A DNA stretch of 64,000 bases from Yoonia maritima (lineage in GTDB: Bacteria; Pseudomonadota; Alphaproteobacteria; Rhodobacterales; Rhodobacteraceae), in NCBI RefSeq assembly GCF_003003285.1, contig NZ_PVTP01000003.1:328400-392399 (forward strand). The letters run 5' to 3'. Positions 8,186 through 17,005 of this stretch are shown here, in pieces. The notes under the pieces were generated by a model. That model searched no databases and was not told the DNA's origin. It was given only the letters and a program-made list of their open reading frames with translations. The translations under genes were made by a program, and so were the position numbers. Position 1 is the first letter of the stretch; every line of letters begins with the position of its first letter.

Positions 8186-9871
8186 TCAGATTTCGTCGCT
8201 GAAATGCTGCATGACCAGTTTAATCGGGTTCGGCGCCGCCTGCCCCAGCCCGCAAATCGATGCATCAGACATCGCAGTGCAAAGTTCGGTCAAAAGCGGT
8301 TGATCCCAGTGATCGGCCTGCATCAGTTTAACCGCCTTTTCACAGCCAACCCGACAAGGTGTACACTGACCACAGCTTTCGTCCTCAAAGAACCGCAGCA
8401 TATTCAGTGCCGCACTGCGTGCACTGTCTTGGTCTGACAACACGACCACTGCCGCCGATCCGATGAATGTGCCGTGCGGTTGCAGCGTATCAAAATCTAG
8501 CGGAATGTCGTTCATCGTTGCAGGCAACAACCCCGAGGATGGGCCGCCCGGTTGATAGGCTTTGAACACATGACCGTCAGCCATTCCACCAGCGGCACCA
8601 ATAACGTCGGTGATGGTCGATCCTGCCTCTAACAAATAGACACCCGGGTTGGCGACACGCCCAGAAACCGAATAAGAACGCAGGCCCTTGCGCCCGTTCA
8701 ATTCATTGCGGTGCAGCACCTCTGGCCCTTCGCGGCAGACACGCGCCACCCAAAGTAGCGTTTCAACGTTGTGCACAAGCGTTGGCCTATCAAAAATGCC
8801 AACTTGCGCCACAAACGGTGGACGGTGACGCGGGATGCCGCGTTTACCTTCGATGCTTTCGATCATCGCGCTTTCTTCGCCACAGATATATGCGCCAGCC
8901 CCGCGACGCAGATCAATGTAACCCGGCGCGACAATACCCGCGTCCTCTAAGGCGGCAATCTCGCGACGCAAAATTTCAAGCACGGCCGGATATTCGTCGC
9001 GCATGTAGATAAAACAAGTGTCGGCCTCGACCGCCCACGCAGCGATCAACATACCCTCAAGCATCAGGTGCGGGGTGCGTTCGAGGTAGAATCGGTCTTT
9101 AAAAGTACCCGGTTCGCCTTCGTCGCCGTTTACCGCCAAATAGCGTGGTCCAGGGTTTGCACGTACAAAGCCCCACTTCTTGCCTGACGGGAAACCCGCG
9201 CCGCCTAAACCGCGCAAGCCAGATGATAGTAGTTTGTCTTGGACGGCCTCCCAGTCTCCACCGTCGCGTAGTTCGCTCAAGACACGATAACCGCCGTCGG
9301 CGATATAGGCTGCATAGGTTTGATATTCGGGAACATGGGCGTGGGTATCATTGGCAGCAATCGCGGCCTGCACTTTATCAACGGTTGCGTGATCAATATG
9401 GTTGTGACCGATCTCTAACACCGGCGCGGTATCGCAACGCCCCATACATGGCGCACGCAGAACGCGGACTTCGGCAGGGTTCACCCCATCCTCTAATGCT
9501 GTTTTCAATTGCTGCGCCCCTGCAAGTTCACAAGATAGGCTATCGCAGACCCGGATCGTCAATGCAGGCGGCGGCGTGTCCTCTTCTTTGACGATGTCGA
9601 AATGTGCGTAAAAGCTCGCGACTTCATAAACTTCAGCCTGTGACAATCGCATTTCTTCGGCCAATGCATACATGTGAGCCGCTGACAGATGCCCATATGC
9701 GTCTTGAATGAGGTGCAAAAACTCAATCAGCAAATCCCGGCGACGCGGACGATCACCCAAAAGTGCTTTGACCTCTGCCCAAGCAGCATCGTCCAACTGA
9801 CGGCCTTTGGGGGTGTGACGCCCTTTGCCCTTGCCGGATTTCCAGACACCGCTTTGTCCGTCTGCTGCCAT
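8186..9871 (-). CDS. Fused NuoE-NuoF type NADH dehydrogenase / formate dehydrogenase beta subunit
   Basis: 561-aa fusion of a thioredoxin-like [2Fe-2S] NuoE domain (about residues 35-180, cysteines in RVCDSLSC and APCMGRC) with a complete NuoF domain. NuoF shows the NADH/FMN loop GDEGEPGTFKDR, GAGAYICGEES and the [4Fe-4S] motif SCGQCTPCRVGC. Such fusions are usually the diaphorase unit of NAD-dependent formate dehydrogenases (FdsG-FdsB) or of hydrogenases. Start at 9871, with AAGGGG 7 bases upstream. No catalytic alpha subunit gene lies beside it: ftsY is immediately downstream and alkB diverges upstream. The partner must be elsewhere, or the subunit is an orphan. Confidence 0.85.
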   Translation of the reverse strand: MAADGQSGVWKSGKGKGRHTPKGRQLDDAAWAEVKALLGDRPRRRDLLIEFLHLIQDAYGHLSAAHMYALAEEMRLSQAEVYEVASFYAHFDIVKEEDTPPPALTIRVCDSLSCELAGAQQLKTALEDGVNPAEVRVLRAPCMGRCDTAPVLEIGHNHIDHATVDKVQAAIAANDTHAHVPEYQTYAAYIADGGYRVLSELRDGGDWEAVQDKLLSSGLRGLGGAGFPSGKKWGFVRANPGPRYLAVNGDEGEPGTFKDRFYLERTPHLMLEGMLIAAWAVEADTCFIYMRDEYPAVLEILRREIAALEDAGIVAPGYIDLRRGAGAYICGEESAMIESIEGKRGIPRHRPPFVAQVGIFDRPTLVHNVETLLWVARVCREGPEVLHRNELNGRKGLRSYSVSGRVANPGVYLLEAGSTITDVIGAAGGMADGHVFKAYQPGGPSSGLLPATMNDIPLDFDTLQPHGTFIGSAAVVVLSDQDSARSAALNMLRFFEDESCGQCTPCRVGCEKAVKLMQADHWDQPLLTELCTAMSDASICGLGQAAPNPIKLVMQHFSDEI

Positions 9872-10008
9872 TTCATTCCCCTTCGTCGTTGGCAAAAACA
9901 TATCGTCACGCCCCATGGGCGACCACAAGAAAGCGACGCAACGCGCCAGTTAACGCCTCACGCCACATTTGAAGTGACGCAACCAAATCACCATGGTACC
10001 GATGCCAT

Positions 10009-11022
10009 ATGACCCCACAAATGCGCCAATTTGCTATAATTACCTTAGTCCCGGTTGCCTTGCTTGGCCTGGCTGCGGTTCAAGGTGGGCTTTGGGTCCT
10101 TGCCGCGTTGATCTACCTGACAGGTTTTGCGCGACTTGTTGATAATGCTGTCAAAACTGACAGGCCTGCATCCGAATTTCCGGCGGGCACGACGCTGTCT
10201 GTGGCGCTGGCACTGGCGCATTTTGTGCTGCTTGCACTTACCGTGTTTGCCCTTGCTGGCAATGACCACGCCTTGATGGAAAAACTAGGTCTCTTCATCG
10301 CTGCCGGGATGTTCTTTGGCCAAGTCAGCAATGCAAACGCTCATGAACTTATCCACCGTGGTAGCCGCACCCTGCATCGGTTGGGCATGTGGGTTTATAT
10401 TTCATTGCTGTTTGGGCATCACACATCGGCGCATGTTCTGGTGCATCACCGTTATGTCGCCACACCAACAGACCCAAACACATCGCGACGCGGAGAAAGC
10501 TTTTACCGCTTTGCATTTCGCGCATGGATCGGATCGTTTCGTCAAGGGTACGCTGCAGAGGCCGCACGTCTCGCAAAGGTTAACCGTCCAACATGGCGCA
10601 ACCCATATGTCGTTTATTTAGCTGGGGCCGCTGGATTTATGCTGCTTGCGCTGATGATCAGCCCGGAGGCGCTGATCGCCTATGTCTTGCTGGCGGGCCA
10701 CGCGCAGATGCAGCTGCTTATGTCTGACTATGTGCAGCATTATGGGCTAATGCGCGCAATGGGTGAAAACGGAAAACCCACCCCCATCGGACCAGAGCAC
10801 AGCTGGAACAGCCCGCATTGGTTCACCTCTGCCATGATGCTGAACGCGACCCGGCATTCAGATCACCACGCGCATCCATCAAGGCATTACCCTGCCCTCA
10901 CGATTCCTGATCAAGCGCCGATGCTGCCAAAACCATTGCCCGTGATGGGTGCTATTGCGTTAGTGCCACCTGTTTGGCGCAATATCATGGATCCACTTCT
11001 AGACAGGTATACAGATGCTTAG
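10009..11022 (+). CDS. AlkB-like membrane di-iron hydroxylase (alkane 1-monooxygenase family)
   Basis: 337-aa integral membrane protein with the three histidine boxes of the AlkB family: HELIHR, HVLVHHRYVATPTDP and RHSDHHAHPSRHY. It also has DYVQHYGL in place of the usual NYxEHYGL, and several transmembrane helices. These enzymes hydroxylate terminal methyl groups of alkanes or related chains. Compared with classical AlkB (about 400 aa) it is short, and the usual Glu of the second box is Ala (SAHVLVHH), so the substrate may differ. It overlaps the next small gene by 8 bases and diverges from the NuoE-NuoF gene. No rubredoxin gene is nearby. Confidence 0.82.
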   Translation: MTPQMRQFAIITLVPVALLGLAAVQGGLWVLAALIYLTGFARLVDNAVKTDRPASEFPAGTTLSVALALAHFVLLALTVFALAGNDHALMEKLGLFIAAGMFFGQVSNANAHELIHRGSRTLHRLGMWVYISLLFGHHTSAHVLVHHRYVATPTDPNTSRRGESFYRFAFRAWIGSFRQGYAAEAARLAKVNRPTWRNPYVVYLAGAAGFMLLALMISPEALIAYVLLAGHAQMQLLMSDYVQHYGLMRAMGENGKPTPIGPEHSWNSPHWFTSAMMLNATRHSDHHAHPSRHYPALTIPDQAPMLPKPLPVMGAIALVPPVWRNIMDPLLDRYTDA

Positions 11023-11404
11023 ACCGCTATTTTTCTTGCTGACAGTGTCGACGGCAACGCAGGCCCAAGACAGGATGGGCGCGACCGATTTCGAAGCACA
11101 TGTCGAAGGCCGCACGCTCGTTTACAGGTATCTCGCGGACGACAGTATCGGCATTGAACGTTATCTCGCAGGACGTCGTGTGATGTGGTCGTCGCAGGCA
11201 GGCATCTGCCAATATGGGGTCTGGTACGAAAGCAAAGGCGACATTTGCTTTCGCTATGACCATGACCCAGAACCAAAATGCTGGACAGTCTATGACGAAC
11301 CCGGCGGCCTTCGCGGCATTTTTACGAACCGCCCACCGTTTACGGTTATTCGTGAAATGCCCGACCGGAACGATCCGCTGATCTGCAGCGACCTATCCTC
11401 CTGA
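11015..11404 (+). CDS. Small secreted protein of unknown function
   Basis: 129 aa with a signal peptide (MLRPLFFLLTVSTATQA) and four or five cysteines in the mature part (GICQYG, DICFRYD, PKCWTV, PLICSD), suggesting disulfides in the periplasm. It overlaps the end of the AlkB-like gene, so it is probably co-transcribed. No family or function recognised. Confidence 0.65.
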   Translation: MLRPLFFLLTVSTATQAQDRMGATDFEAHVEGRTLVYRYLADDSIGIERYLAGRRVMWSSQAGICQYGVWYESKGDICFRYDHDPEPKCWTVYDEPGGLRGIFTNRPPFTVIREMPDRNDPLICSDLSS

Positions 11405-11413
11405 CGGATCATA

Positions 11414-12823
11414 TCAATCGGCGCTCACAGCAACTCGTCCATCCGCAAATTCAATTTCAAGCTTGCCGGTCGCTTGGTCCTGTCTTGTCACAACCCCGGC
11501 CTCGCCGCGCACAACGGCGTAACCACGATCTAACGTCGCTTTATAGCCAAGCGTTTCGCGCAAGCGTTCTAACGCTGCCAACCGTGCAACCCGTTCTGCC
11601 TGCTGTCGCGATGCACGGTCTGACAAACGAGACAGCGCCATCTCTAGGCGCTCTGACTGTCGGGAAATACGCGCGCCAAGTAACGTTGGCGTTAATCGAT
11701 CTGACAGTGCCGCGAAACGACGGCGGTCCTCGGCGACCCGTCGGCTGAGGATAGTTGGGCGCAATGCGGCCTCTGACAATTGCAGACGTTTTTTTGCCGC
11801 TGCTGTTTTCAACGCAATAGGTAACCGTTCAGCTAAGTGATCCAAACGTTGCGCCGGGACGTTCAACAAGCTGTCTTTACTTGGCAACGCGCGGCCCAAA
11901 TCGTGAACGCGTTGCTGCCTTTGCTGCACGCCAGTCGACAAAGCACGCCCAAGACGCGCCCCCTGCTGATCGACCCAAGCCAGCAGTTCCATCCGCACAG
12001 GCACCGCCAATTCGGCAGCCGCAGTTGGGGTCGGTGCACGGTGATCAGAAACAAAGTCGATCAGTGTCGTATCCGTTTCGTGACCTACGGCAGATATGAG
12101 CGGAATTTGCGAAGCAGCGGCCGCGCGGGCCACGATCTCCTCGTTAAAGCCCCATAGATCCTCTAGCGATCCGCCACCACGGGCAATAATCAAAAGGTCA
12201 GGCCGGGGCAGCGCACCACCCGGTGTTAAACGGTTGAACCCTTCAATTGCTGCGGCGACATCAGGCGCGCAACGCTGCCCTTGCACGGCCACAGGCCAGA
12301 CCAAAACCTTGCGTGGGAAACGGTCACGTAAGCGGTGCAAAATGTCTCGGATCACCGCACCTGAAGGGGATGTGACCACCCCAATGATTTCTGGCAGATA
12401 TGGCAATGGCTGTTTGCGTTCAGGCGCGAACAGACCTTCGGCAGCCAAGGCTGCTTTGCGCTTTTCAAGCATCGCCATCAACGCGCCCGCTCCGGCAGGT
12501 GCTATATCTTCGATGATCATCTGATATTTGGACTGACCGGGAAATGTAGTTAGCTTACCAGTCGCAACGACCTCCATGCCTTCTTCAGGACGGTGGGCCA
12601 ACGCTTGGGCGCGACCTTTCCAAATGACGGCAGACAAAACAGCGCGATCATCCTTTAGATCAAGATACAGGTGGCCCGATCCAGGCCGCGAAACGCGCCC
12701 GACCTCTCCGCGGACCCGCACGTGCGAAAAGCCGCCTTCTATCGCCTTTTTGACAGCACCAGATAGTTCCCCAACTGAAAACTCAGGCGTGTTGTCAACA
12801 GGCGCATCATCAAACAGGTCCAT
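11414..12823 (-). CDS. xseA: Exodeoxyribonuclease VII large subunit
   Basis: 469-aa XseA, the catalytic subunit that with XseB degrades single-stranded DNA. Seen: an N-terminal OB-fold (VRVRGEVGRVSRPGSGHLYLDLKD), the catalytic-domain blocks SPSGAVIRDI, ARGGGSLEDLW and SAVGHETD, and an arginine-rich coiled-coil C-terminal third. The ATG at 12823 is preferred; a TTG immediately before it extends the frame by one codon. The start overlaps the upstream GRDP-like gene by 14 bases. xseB is not adjacent. Confidence 0.95.
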   Translation of the reverse strand: MDLFDDAPVDNTPEFSVGELSGAVKKAIEGGFSHVRVRGEVGRVSRPGSGHLYLDLKDDRAVLSAVIWKGRAQALAHRPEEGMEVVATGKLTTFPGQSKYQMIIEDIAPAGAGALMAMLEKRKAALAAEGLFAPERKQPLPYLPEIIGVVTSPSGAVIRDILHRLRDRFPRKVLVWPVAVQGQRCAPDVAAAIEGFNRLTPGGALPRPDLLIIARGGGSLEDLWGFNEEIVARAAAASQIPLISAVGHETDTTLIDFVSDHRAPTPTAAAELAVPVRMELLAWVDQQGARLGRALSTGVQQRQQRVHDLGRALPSKDSLLNVPAQRLDHLAERLPIALKTAAAKKRLQLSEAALRPTILSRRVAEDRRRFAALSDRLTPTLLGARISRQSERLEMALSRLSDRASRQQAERVARLAALERLRETLGYKATLDRGYAVVRGEAGVVTRQDQATGKLEIEFADGRVAVSAD

Positions 12824-13418
12824 CAATTTTATTTTCCTTTGGTTTAGCGCTTTGAAGGGGGAGCGAGGAATACTTCCACTGTAGAAATGCGTTAACTGTC
12901 ATTACCATTGCGCCGAAAAATGCAAAAAGAAATGATGAAAACATCATCGACAATGCAAACGCAGCACAGCCGACGGCCCACATCAGAAAACGCGATAGCT
13001 TCATGAGCCCATCATCTGGGTCAGGCCAGTATTGCACTTGCGGACGGCCAAATTCTTGTGCGTAATATTCAAGCGTCAAGCCATAGGCAGGGTCGTCTTC
13101 GATCGGTGGCAGGTCTTCGGCGCGGTAAATAATACGCCCGATAATACGTGGGCAAAAATCTTCGAAATATGCGCGTTTATCGGCGATGTGTAACCGCCAA
13201 ACCTGATCAACAATTGGCGAAGGCGTTAAGTCTTCTCCTGTACTGCCAATCAAATACATGAAACGCCTGTATTCCTCGGCCATCGTATAACAAACATCCA
13301 CCGAATGGCCGGTCGCATCTTCAATTTGATCGATCAATGACCGGGTCAACGGCCGTTCATGAAAGCTGTATCCCTCAAGACGATGCCAAAGCGCACGGTC
13401 CCGCTTTTCGTATTTCAT
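12810..13418 (-). CDS. GRDP-like domain membrane protein
   Basis: 202 aa. The first part (about residues 20-105) resembles the glycine-rich-domain-protein-like family. Its signature is a VDxVWHxHI-like segment, here IVDQVWRLHI, followed by YFEDFCPRIIGR. Two hydrophobic helices near residues 140-180 (MWAVGCAAFALSMMFSSF and FAFFGAMVMTV) would anchor it in the membrane. The function of this domain in bacteria is not established. It overlaps xseA and is probably co-transcribed with it. Confidence 0.6.
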   Translation of the reverse strand: MKYEKRDRALWHRLEGYSFHERPLTRSLIDQIEDATGHSVDVCYTMAEEYRRFMYLIGSTGEDLTPSPIVDQVWRLHIADKRAYFEDFCPRIIGRIIYRAEDLPPIEDDPAYGLTLEYYAQEFGRPQVQYWPDPDDGLMKLSRFLMWAVGCAAFALSMMFSSFLFAFFGAMVMTVNAFLQWKYSSLPLQSAKPKENKIDGPV

Positions 13419-13578
13419 ATGCGGCCCCTATAGCGCGTTAACCACCAAATTAGCCCGCACGCACCATAAAGGCCAAGTGGAAATCTATATATGGCTCGAT
13501 TACGGGCTTCTGAACACTTGTGATCGCGCATATCCAACCGTAAAACCACGCAACGATACTAACGCAAATGGGGCAAGT

Positions 13579-14841
13579 ATGAACATTCTAATTTTGGGCA
13601 GCGGCGGACGTGAACATAGCTTGGCTTGGGCTGTCAAACAAAACCCAAAATGTGATCGCTTGATTGTCTCGCCGGGAAATGCCGGTATCGCGGCAATCGC
13701 CGAATGCGCGGATATCAACATCCTTGATGGGGATGCTGTTGCAACGTTTGCGGAAGAAAACGCGATCAGCTTTGTCATTGTCGGACCTGAAGCACCGCTC
13801 GCCGCCGGCGTAGCCGACCGCCTGCGGTCTGCTGGACTGCTGGTATTTGGCCCAAGCCAAGAAGCTGCACAACTTGAAGCATCAAAATCATTCACAAAGG
13901 CGATCTGTGACGCGGCCGACGCCCCAACTGCCGCCTATGCCCATTTCACCGATGGTGACGCCGCCCGCAACTACATCCGTGCTCAAGGCGCTCCAATCGT
14001 CGTAAAGGCGGATGGTCTAGCGGCAGGTAAAGGCGTGATCGTTGCTATGACCGAGGACGAGGCGCTTGCCGCAATTGATGACATGTTCGACGGCAGCTTT
14101 GGTGATGCCGGTGCAGAAGTCGTGATCGAAGAATTCATGGAAGGCGAAGAGGCATCGTTCTTTGTTCTATGCGACGGCAGAACGATCCTGCCCGTAGGCA
14201 CGGCACAAGACCATAAACGTGCCTATGACGGTGATACGGGTCCTAACACTGGCGGCATGGGCGCTTACTCCCCCGCCCCCGTGATGACCGATGACGTTAC
14301 ACAAAAGGCGTTGGATGAAATCATTCAACCTACGATGGATGAAATGAACAAACGCGGCACACCGTTCCAAGGTGTCTTGTTTGTTGGGCTTATGATCAAA
14401 GACGGCCAACCAAGGCTGGTAGAATACAACGTGCGCTTTGGCGACCCAGAATGCCAATGTCTAATGATGCGCCTAGGCGGTCAAATTTTGGATATTCTTC
14501 AAGCTTGCGCCGAAGAACGTCTACATGAAGTGAAGGCAAATTGGGCTAACGATCACGCATTAACGATCGTGATGGCTGCAAAGGGCTATCCCGGTTCTTA
14601 CGAAAAAGGCACAGCAATCAAAGGCCTTGATACGCAACCAGAAGATAGCTCTCATATGGTGTTCCATGCTGGCACGGCTGAAAAAGACGGTAATATCGTC
14701 GCAGTCGGGGGGCGGGTTCTGAGCGTCACCGCACGCGGTGACACATTAGCTGAAGCCCATGAAAAAGCATATGCAATGGCGCAAAACGTCGATTGGGATC
14801 AGGGTTTTTACCGTTCCGATATTGGGTGGCGGGCGCTGTAA
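13579..14841 (+). CDS. purD: Phosphoribosylamine-glycine ligase
   Basis: 420-aa ATP-grasp enzyme that joins glycine to phosphoribosylamine in purine synthesis. The start MNILILGSGGREHSLAW is the classic PurD N-terminus. KADGLAAGKGV (ATP-grasp), GGMGAYSP and the metal-binding segment RFGDPECQ follow. An upstream in-frame ATG at 13477 adds 34 residues without family support. Monocistronic. Confidence 0.97.
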   Translation: MNILILGSGGREHSLAWAVKQNPKCDRLIVSPGNAGIAAIAECADINILDGDAVATFAEENAISFVIVGPEAPLAAGVADRLRSAGLLVFGPSQEAAQLEASKSFTKAICDAADAPTAAYAHFTDGDAARNYIRAQGAPIVVKADGLAAGKGVIVAMTEDEALAAIDDMFDGSFGDAGAEVVIEEFMEGEEASFFVLCDGRTILPVGTAQDHKRAYDGDTGPNTGGMGAYSPAPVMTDDVTQKALDEIIQPTMDEMNKRGTPFQGVLFVGLMIKDGQPRLVEYNVRFGDPECQCLMMRLGGQILDILQACAEERLHEVKANWANDHALTIVMAAKGYPGSYEKGTAIKGLDTQPEDSSHMVFHAGTAEKDGNIVAVGGRVLSVTARGDTLAEAHEKAYAMAQNVDWDQGFYRSDIGWRAL

Positions 14842-14995
14842 GTCAACACGCTCACCTTAAGTCAGAACGTCAGAACAACGATAGCTTGACGCTAGGGCAG
14901 TACATTTCAGCCTTCCAATAACCACAACCCTAAGGTTACAGTTGATATACCACTCAATTATGACGTGGCGTATCGATTATTATTGGGAGGTTGTG

Positions 14996-15460
14996 TTGCT
15001 TTTAAAGAAAGTACTTCTTACCATCGGAACAATTCTTATTGGCACCAGCGTGCTGGCTGATTGCACGCGGAGCCCGGATCGGGTTTCCATTTTAATTGGA
15101 TCCGAACATGTTAATGCATCAAAGGAATTCACCGAGCTCAACCCTGGCGTATTTTTGTCGTGGGATTGTAACAACATAATGTTAACCGCAGGCATATATG
15201 AAAACAGCCTCGGGGATCCGTCCCCCTCGGCTCTGGTTTCATACGAAATATACGAATATCAAGATTTTTCGCTTAGTGCATTTGCTGGAATTAGTTACTT
15301 TCCAGAAACCGACGGATTGGACTTAGAATACTCAAGTCACTACGTCCCACTTGTCGGGCTGCAGACAAATTATAAGAATATCTTTATGCAATTCATTCCC
15401 GGTGTGGAAAACCAGTTTGATATGCTAATTACTGCCGGGCTTCGCTTTGAACTGAACTAA
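14996..15460 (+). CDS. Small secreted beta-rich protein of unknown function
   Basis: 154 aa if translation starts at the TTG at 14996, placed 5 bases after GGGAGG (14985-14990); a GTG at 14993 is too close to that site. A signal peptide follows (MLLKKVLLTIGTILIGTSVLA). Two cysteines (ADCTRS, WDCNN) remain. The rest alternates polar and aromatic residues and ends in TAGLRFELN, an outer-membrane-barrel-like strand with a polar terminus. Its A+T content is higher than its neighbours', which may indicate transfer. Function unknown. Confidence 0.65.
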   Translation: MLLKKVLLTIGTILIGTSVLADCTRSPDRVSILIGSEHVNASKEFTELNPGVFLSWDCNNIMLTAGIYENSLGDPSPSALVSYEIYEYQDFSLSAFAGISYFPETDGLDLEYSSHYVPLVGLQTNYKNIFMQFIPGVENQFDMLITAGLRFELN

Positions 15461-15488
15461 AAAAGGCCGCGTCACAATAGACGCGGCC
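15460..15488 (-). terminator. Terminator of the carD-family gene
   Basis: An 8-bp G+C-rich stem (15465-15472 with 15481-15488) is followed on the minus strand by five Ts (15460-15464). It serves the minus-strand CarD gene ending at 15509; it may also slow plus-strand transcription. Confidence 0.75.
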
Positions 15489-15508
15489 CCCTAACATAAT
15501 TATCCGAT

Positions 15509-16015
15509 TTAAGCTGCGCGGCCCACCAACACAGACGTTATTTCTTCGCCAGCGACAGATTCTTCGCTTCCTGCAACCGCAGCAAATTCGCGTGTCAGCC
15601 GTTCAAGTGCAGCTTCATACAGCTGACGCTCTGAATAGCTTTGCTCGCGCTGATCGTCTTGGCGGTGCAAGTCGCGTACAACTTCTGCAATCGCAATCAA
15701 ATCGCCAGAATTAATCTTCTGTTCGTATTCTTGCGCCCGGCGGGACCACATCGCTTTTTTAACCTTGGCTTTACCGCGCAGCGTCTTCATCGCATGAGAT
15801 ACGACATCAGGCGTCGCCAAAGCGCGCATACCAACCTCGGTTGCCTTATGTGTCGGAACCCGCAACGTCATTTTGTCTTTCTCGAAGGAAATAACAAATA
15901 GCTCCAGCTCAAACCCTGCGACTTCTTGTGTCTCAACAGTTACAATTTTGCCAACCCCATGCGCAGGATAGACAACAAATTGCTCTGGGCTAAATTCACT
16001 TTTCTTCTTACTCAT
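15509..16015 (-). CDS. CarD family transcriptional regulator
   Basis: 168 aa with an N-terminal CarD/TRCF RNA-polymerase-interacting domain (FVVYPAHGVGKIV, KMTLRVPTHKA) and a helical C-terminal DNA-binding part (WSRRAQEYEQKINSGD). CarD proteins bind the RNA polymerase beta lobe and stabilise open complexes. Start at 16015 (MSKKKSEF) with AAAGGA before it. Single-gene unit with its own terminator. Confidence 0.9.
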   Translation of the reverse strand: MSKKKSEFSPEQFVVYPAHGVGKIVTVETQEVAGFELELFVISFEKDKMTLRVPTHKATEVGMRALATPDVVSHAMKTLRGKAKVKKAMWSRRAQEYEQKINSGDLIAIAEVVRDLHRQDDQREQSYSERQLYEAALERLTREFAAVAGSEESVAGEEITSVLVGRAA

Positions 16016-16230
16016 GGTCGTCCTTTCATAGCGATCCATCACAGGTTTGAACGACAAAAAATCCGGCGGAGACTTTCGTCACCGTCGGCAATATCGTCTA
16101 AGTGATTGGATCAACTTGTTCGCAGCATCACAGTAATCATATCATAAAAATGTCGCATCGAAAAGCGCCGCATTGCAGCACGCTGAAAAACCAATAAAAT
16201 CAGGTGCCTTCGGGGTGTAAAAGCCCCGAA

Positions 16231-16566
16231 TCAGCCGCCTTCGCCGGGCGCTTCAGAAAGCAATTCAAGCTTGCCTTCTTTACCATCCATTTCCTCTGCT
16301 GTTGGCAGTGGATCTTTTTTGGTAACGATCACAGGCCACATCTCGGAATATTTGCGGTTAAACTCGACCCATTTTTCCATGTCTGGCTCTGTATCCGGAC
16401 GAATAGCATCCGCAGGACATTCAGGTTCGCAAACGCCACAGTCGATGCATTCATCAGGATGGATGACCAATGTATTCTCACCCTCGTAAAAACAATCTAC
16501 GGGGCAAACTTCGACGCAATCGGTATACTTACACGCAATGCAATTTTCGGTGACAACATAGGTCAT
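16231..16566 (-). CDS. fdxA: Seven-iron ferredoxin FdxA
   Basis: 111-aa ferredoxin with an N-terminal [3Fe-4S]/[4Fe-4S] core. The cysteine spacing is [19 protein letters not shown], then [14 protein letters not shown]-terminal extension ([15 protein letters not shown]) is typical of the FdxA family. It starts at the ATG at 16566. It carries electrons in the cytoplasm; the partner is unknown here. Confidence 0.95.
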   Translation of the reverse strand: MTYVVTENCIACKYTDCVEVCPVDCFYEGENTLVIHPDECIDCGVCEPECPADAIRPDTEPDMEKWVEFNRKYSEMWPVIVTKKDPLPTAEEMDGKEGKLELLSEAPGEGG

Positions 16567-16615
16567 AGGCACGTTCCACTTTGTATCAAAGGCCTAGCTA
16601 GGACAGTGCGACGGA

Positions 16616-17005
16616 TCATTCAAGGTCAATTGAACCGTCAATGCTGCGATGCGTCATCATATCCCGGCGTTGCTTCTTTGTTGGACGTCCTTTCCTATCA
16701 CCGCCCGGATTATAGGGACGGCGTTCTACCACAGGTGACAGGTCTTCGTACAAAGATTGGGCCTCAGGTGCAGGGCCACGGCGTTCACCACACCCAAGGA
16801 TTCGCACGACCTTGGTCGCGTCGGCCTGAATAAATGTCAAAACATCACCCGGACCAACGGCGCGGGCCGGTTTGCTGACGGGTGTTCCGTCAACACGTAC
16901 TTTTCCAGAAGTAACCACCCCGGCAGCAAGGCTGCGCGATTTGAAAAACCGCGCATGCCACAGCCATTTGTCTAGCCGGATCGTTTGCCGGGGTTGGTCT
17001 GTCAA
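16616..17005 (-). CDS. S4-domain RNA-binding protein (Hsp15-like)
   Basis: 129 aa with an S4 RNA-binding fold at the N-terminus (IRLDKWLWHARFFKSRSLA, GKVRVDGTPV). It matches the heat-shock-protein-15 family, which in E. coli binds stalled 50S subunits carrying nascent chains. The C-terminal region is rich in Arg/Lys (GRPTKKQRRDM). The start overlaps the stop of the SUV3-like helicase gene by 4 bases, so the two are translationally coupled. Confidence 0.87.
   Translation of the reverse strand: MTDQPRQTIRLDKWLWHARFFKSRSLAAGVVTSGKVRVDGTPVSKPARAVGPGDVLTFIQADATKVVRILGCGERRGPAPEAQSLYEDLSPVVERRPYNPGGDRKGRPTKKQRRDMMTHRSIDGSIDLE

Noticed and set aside
16207..16230. Hairpin immediately after fdxA as a terminator
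   Set aside because: A 7-bp stem is present but no T-tract follows on the minus strand.
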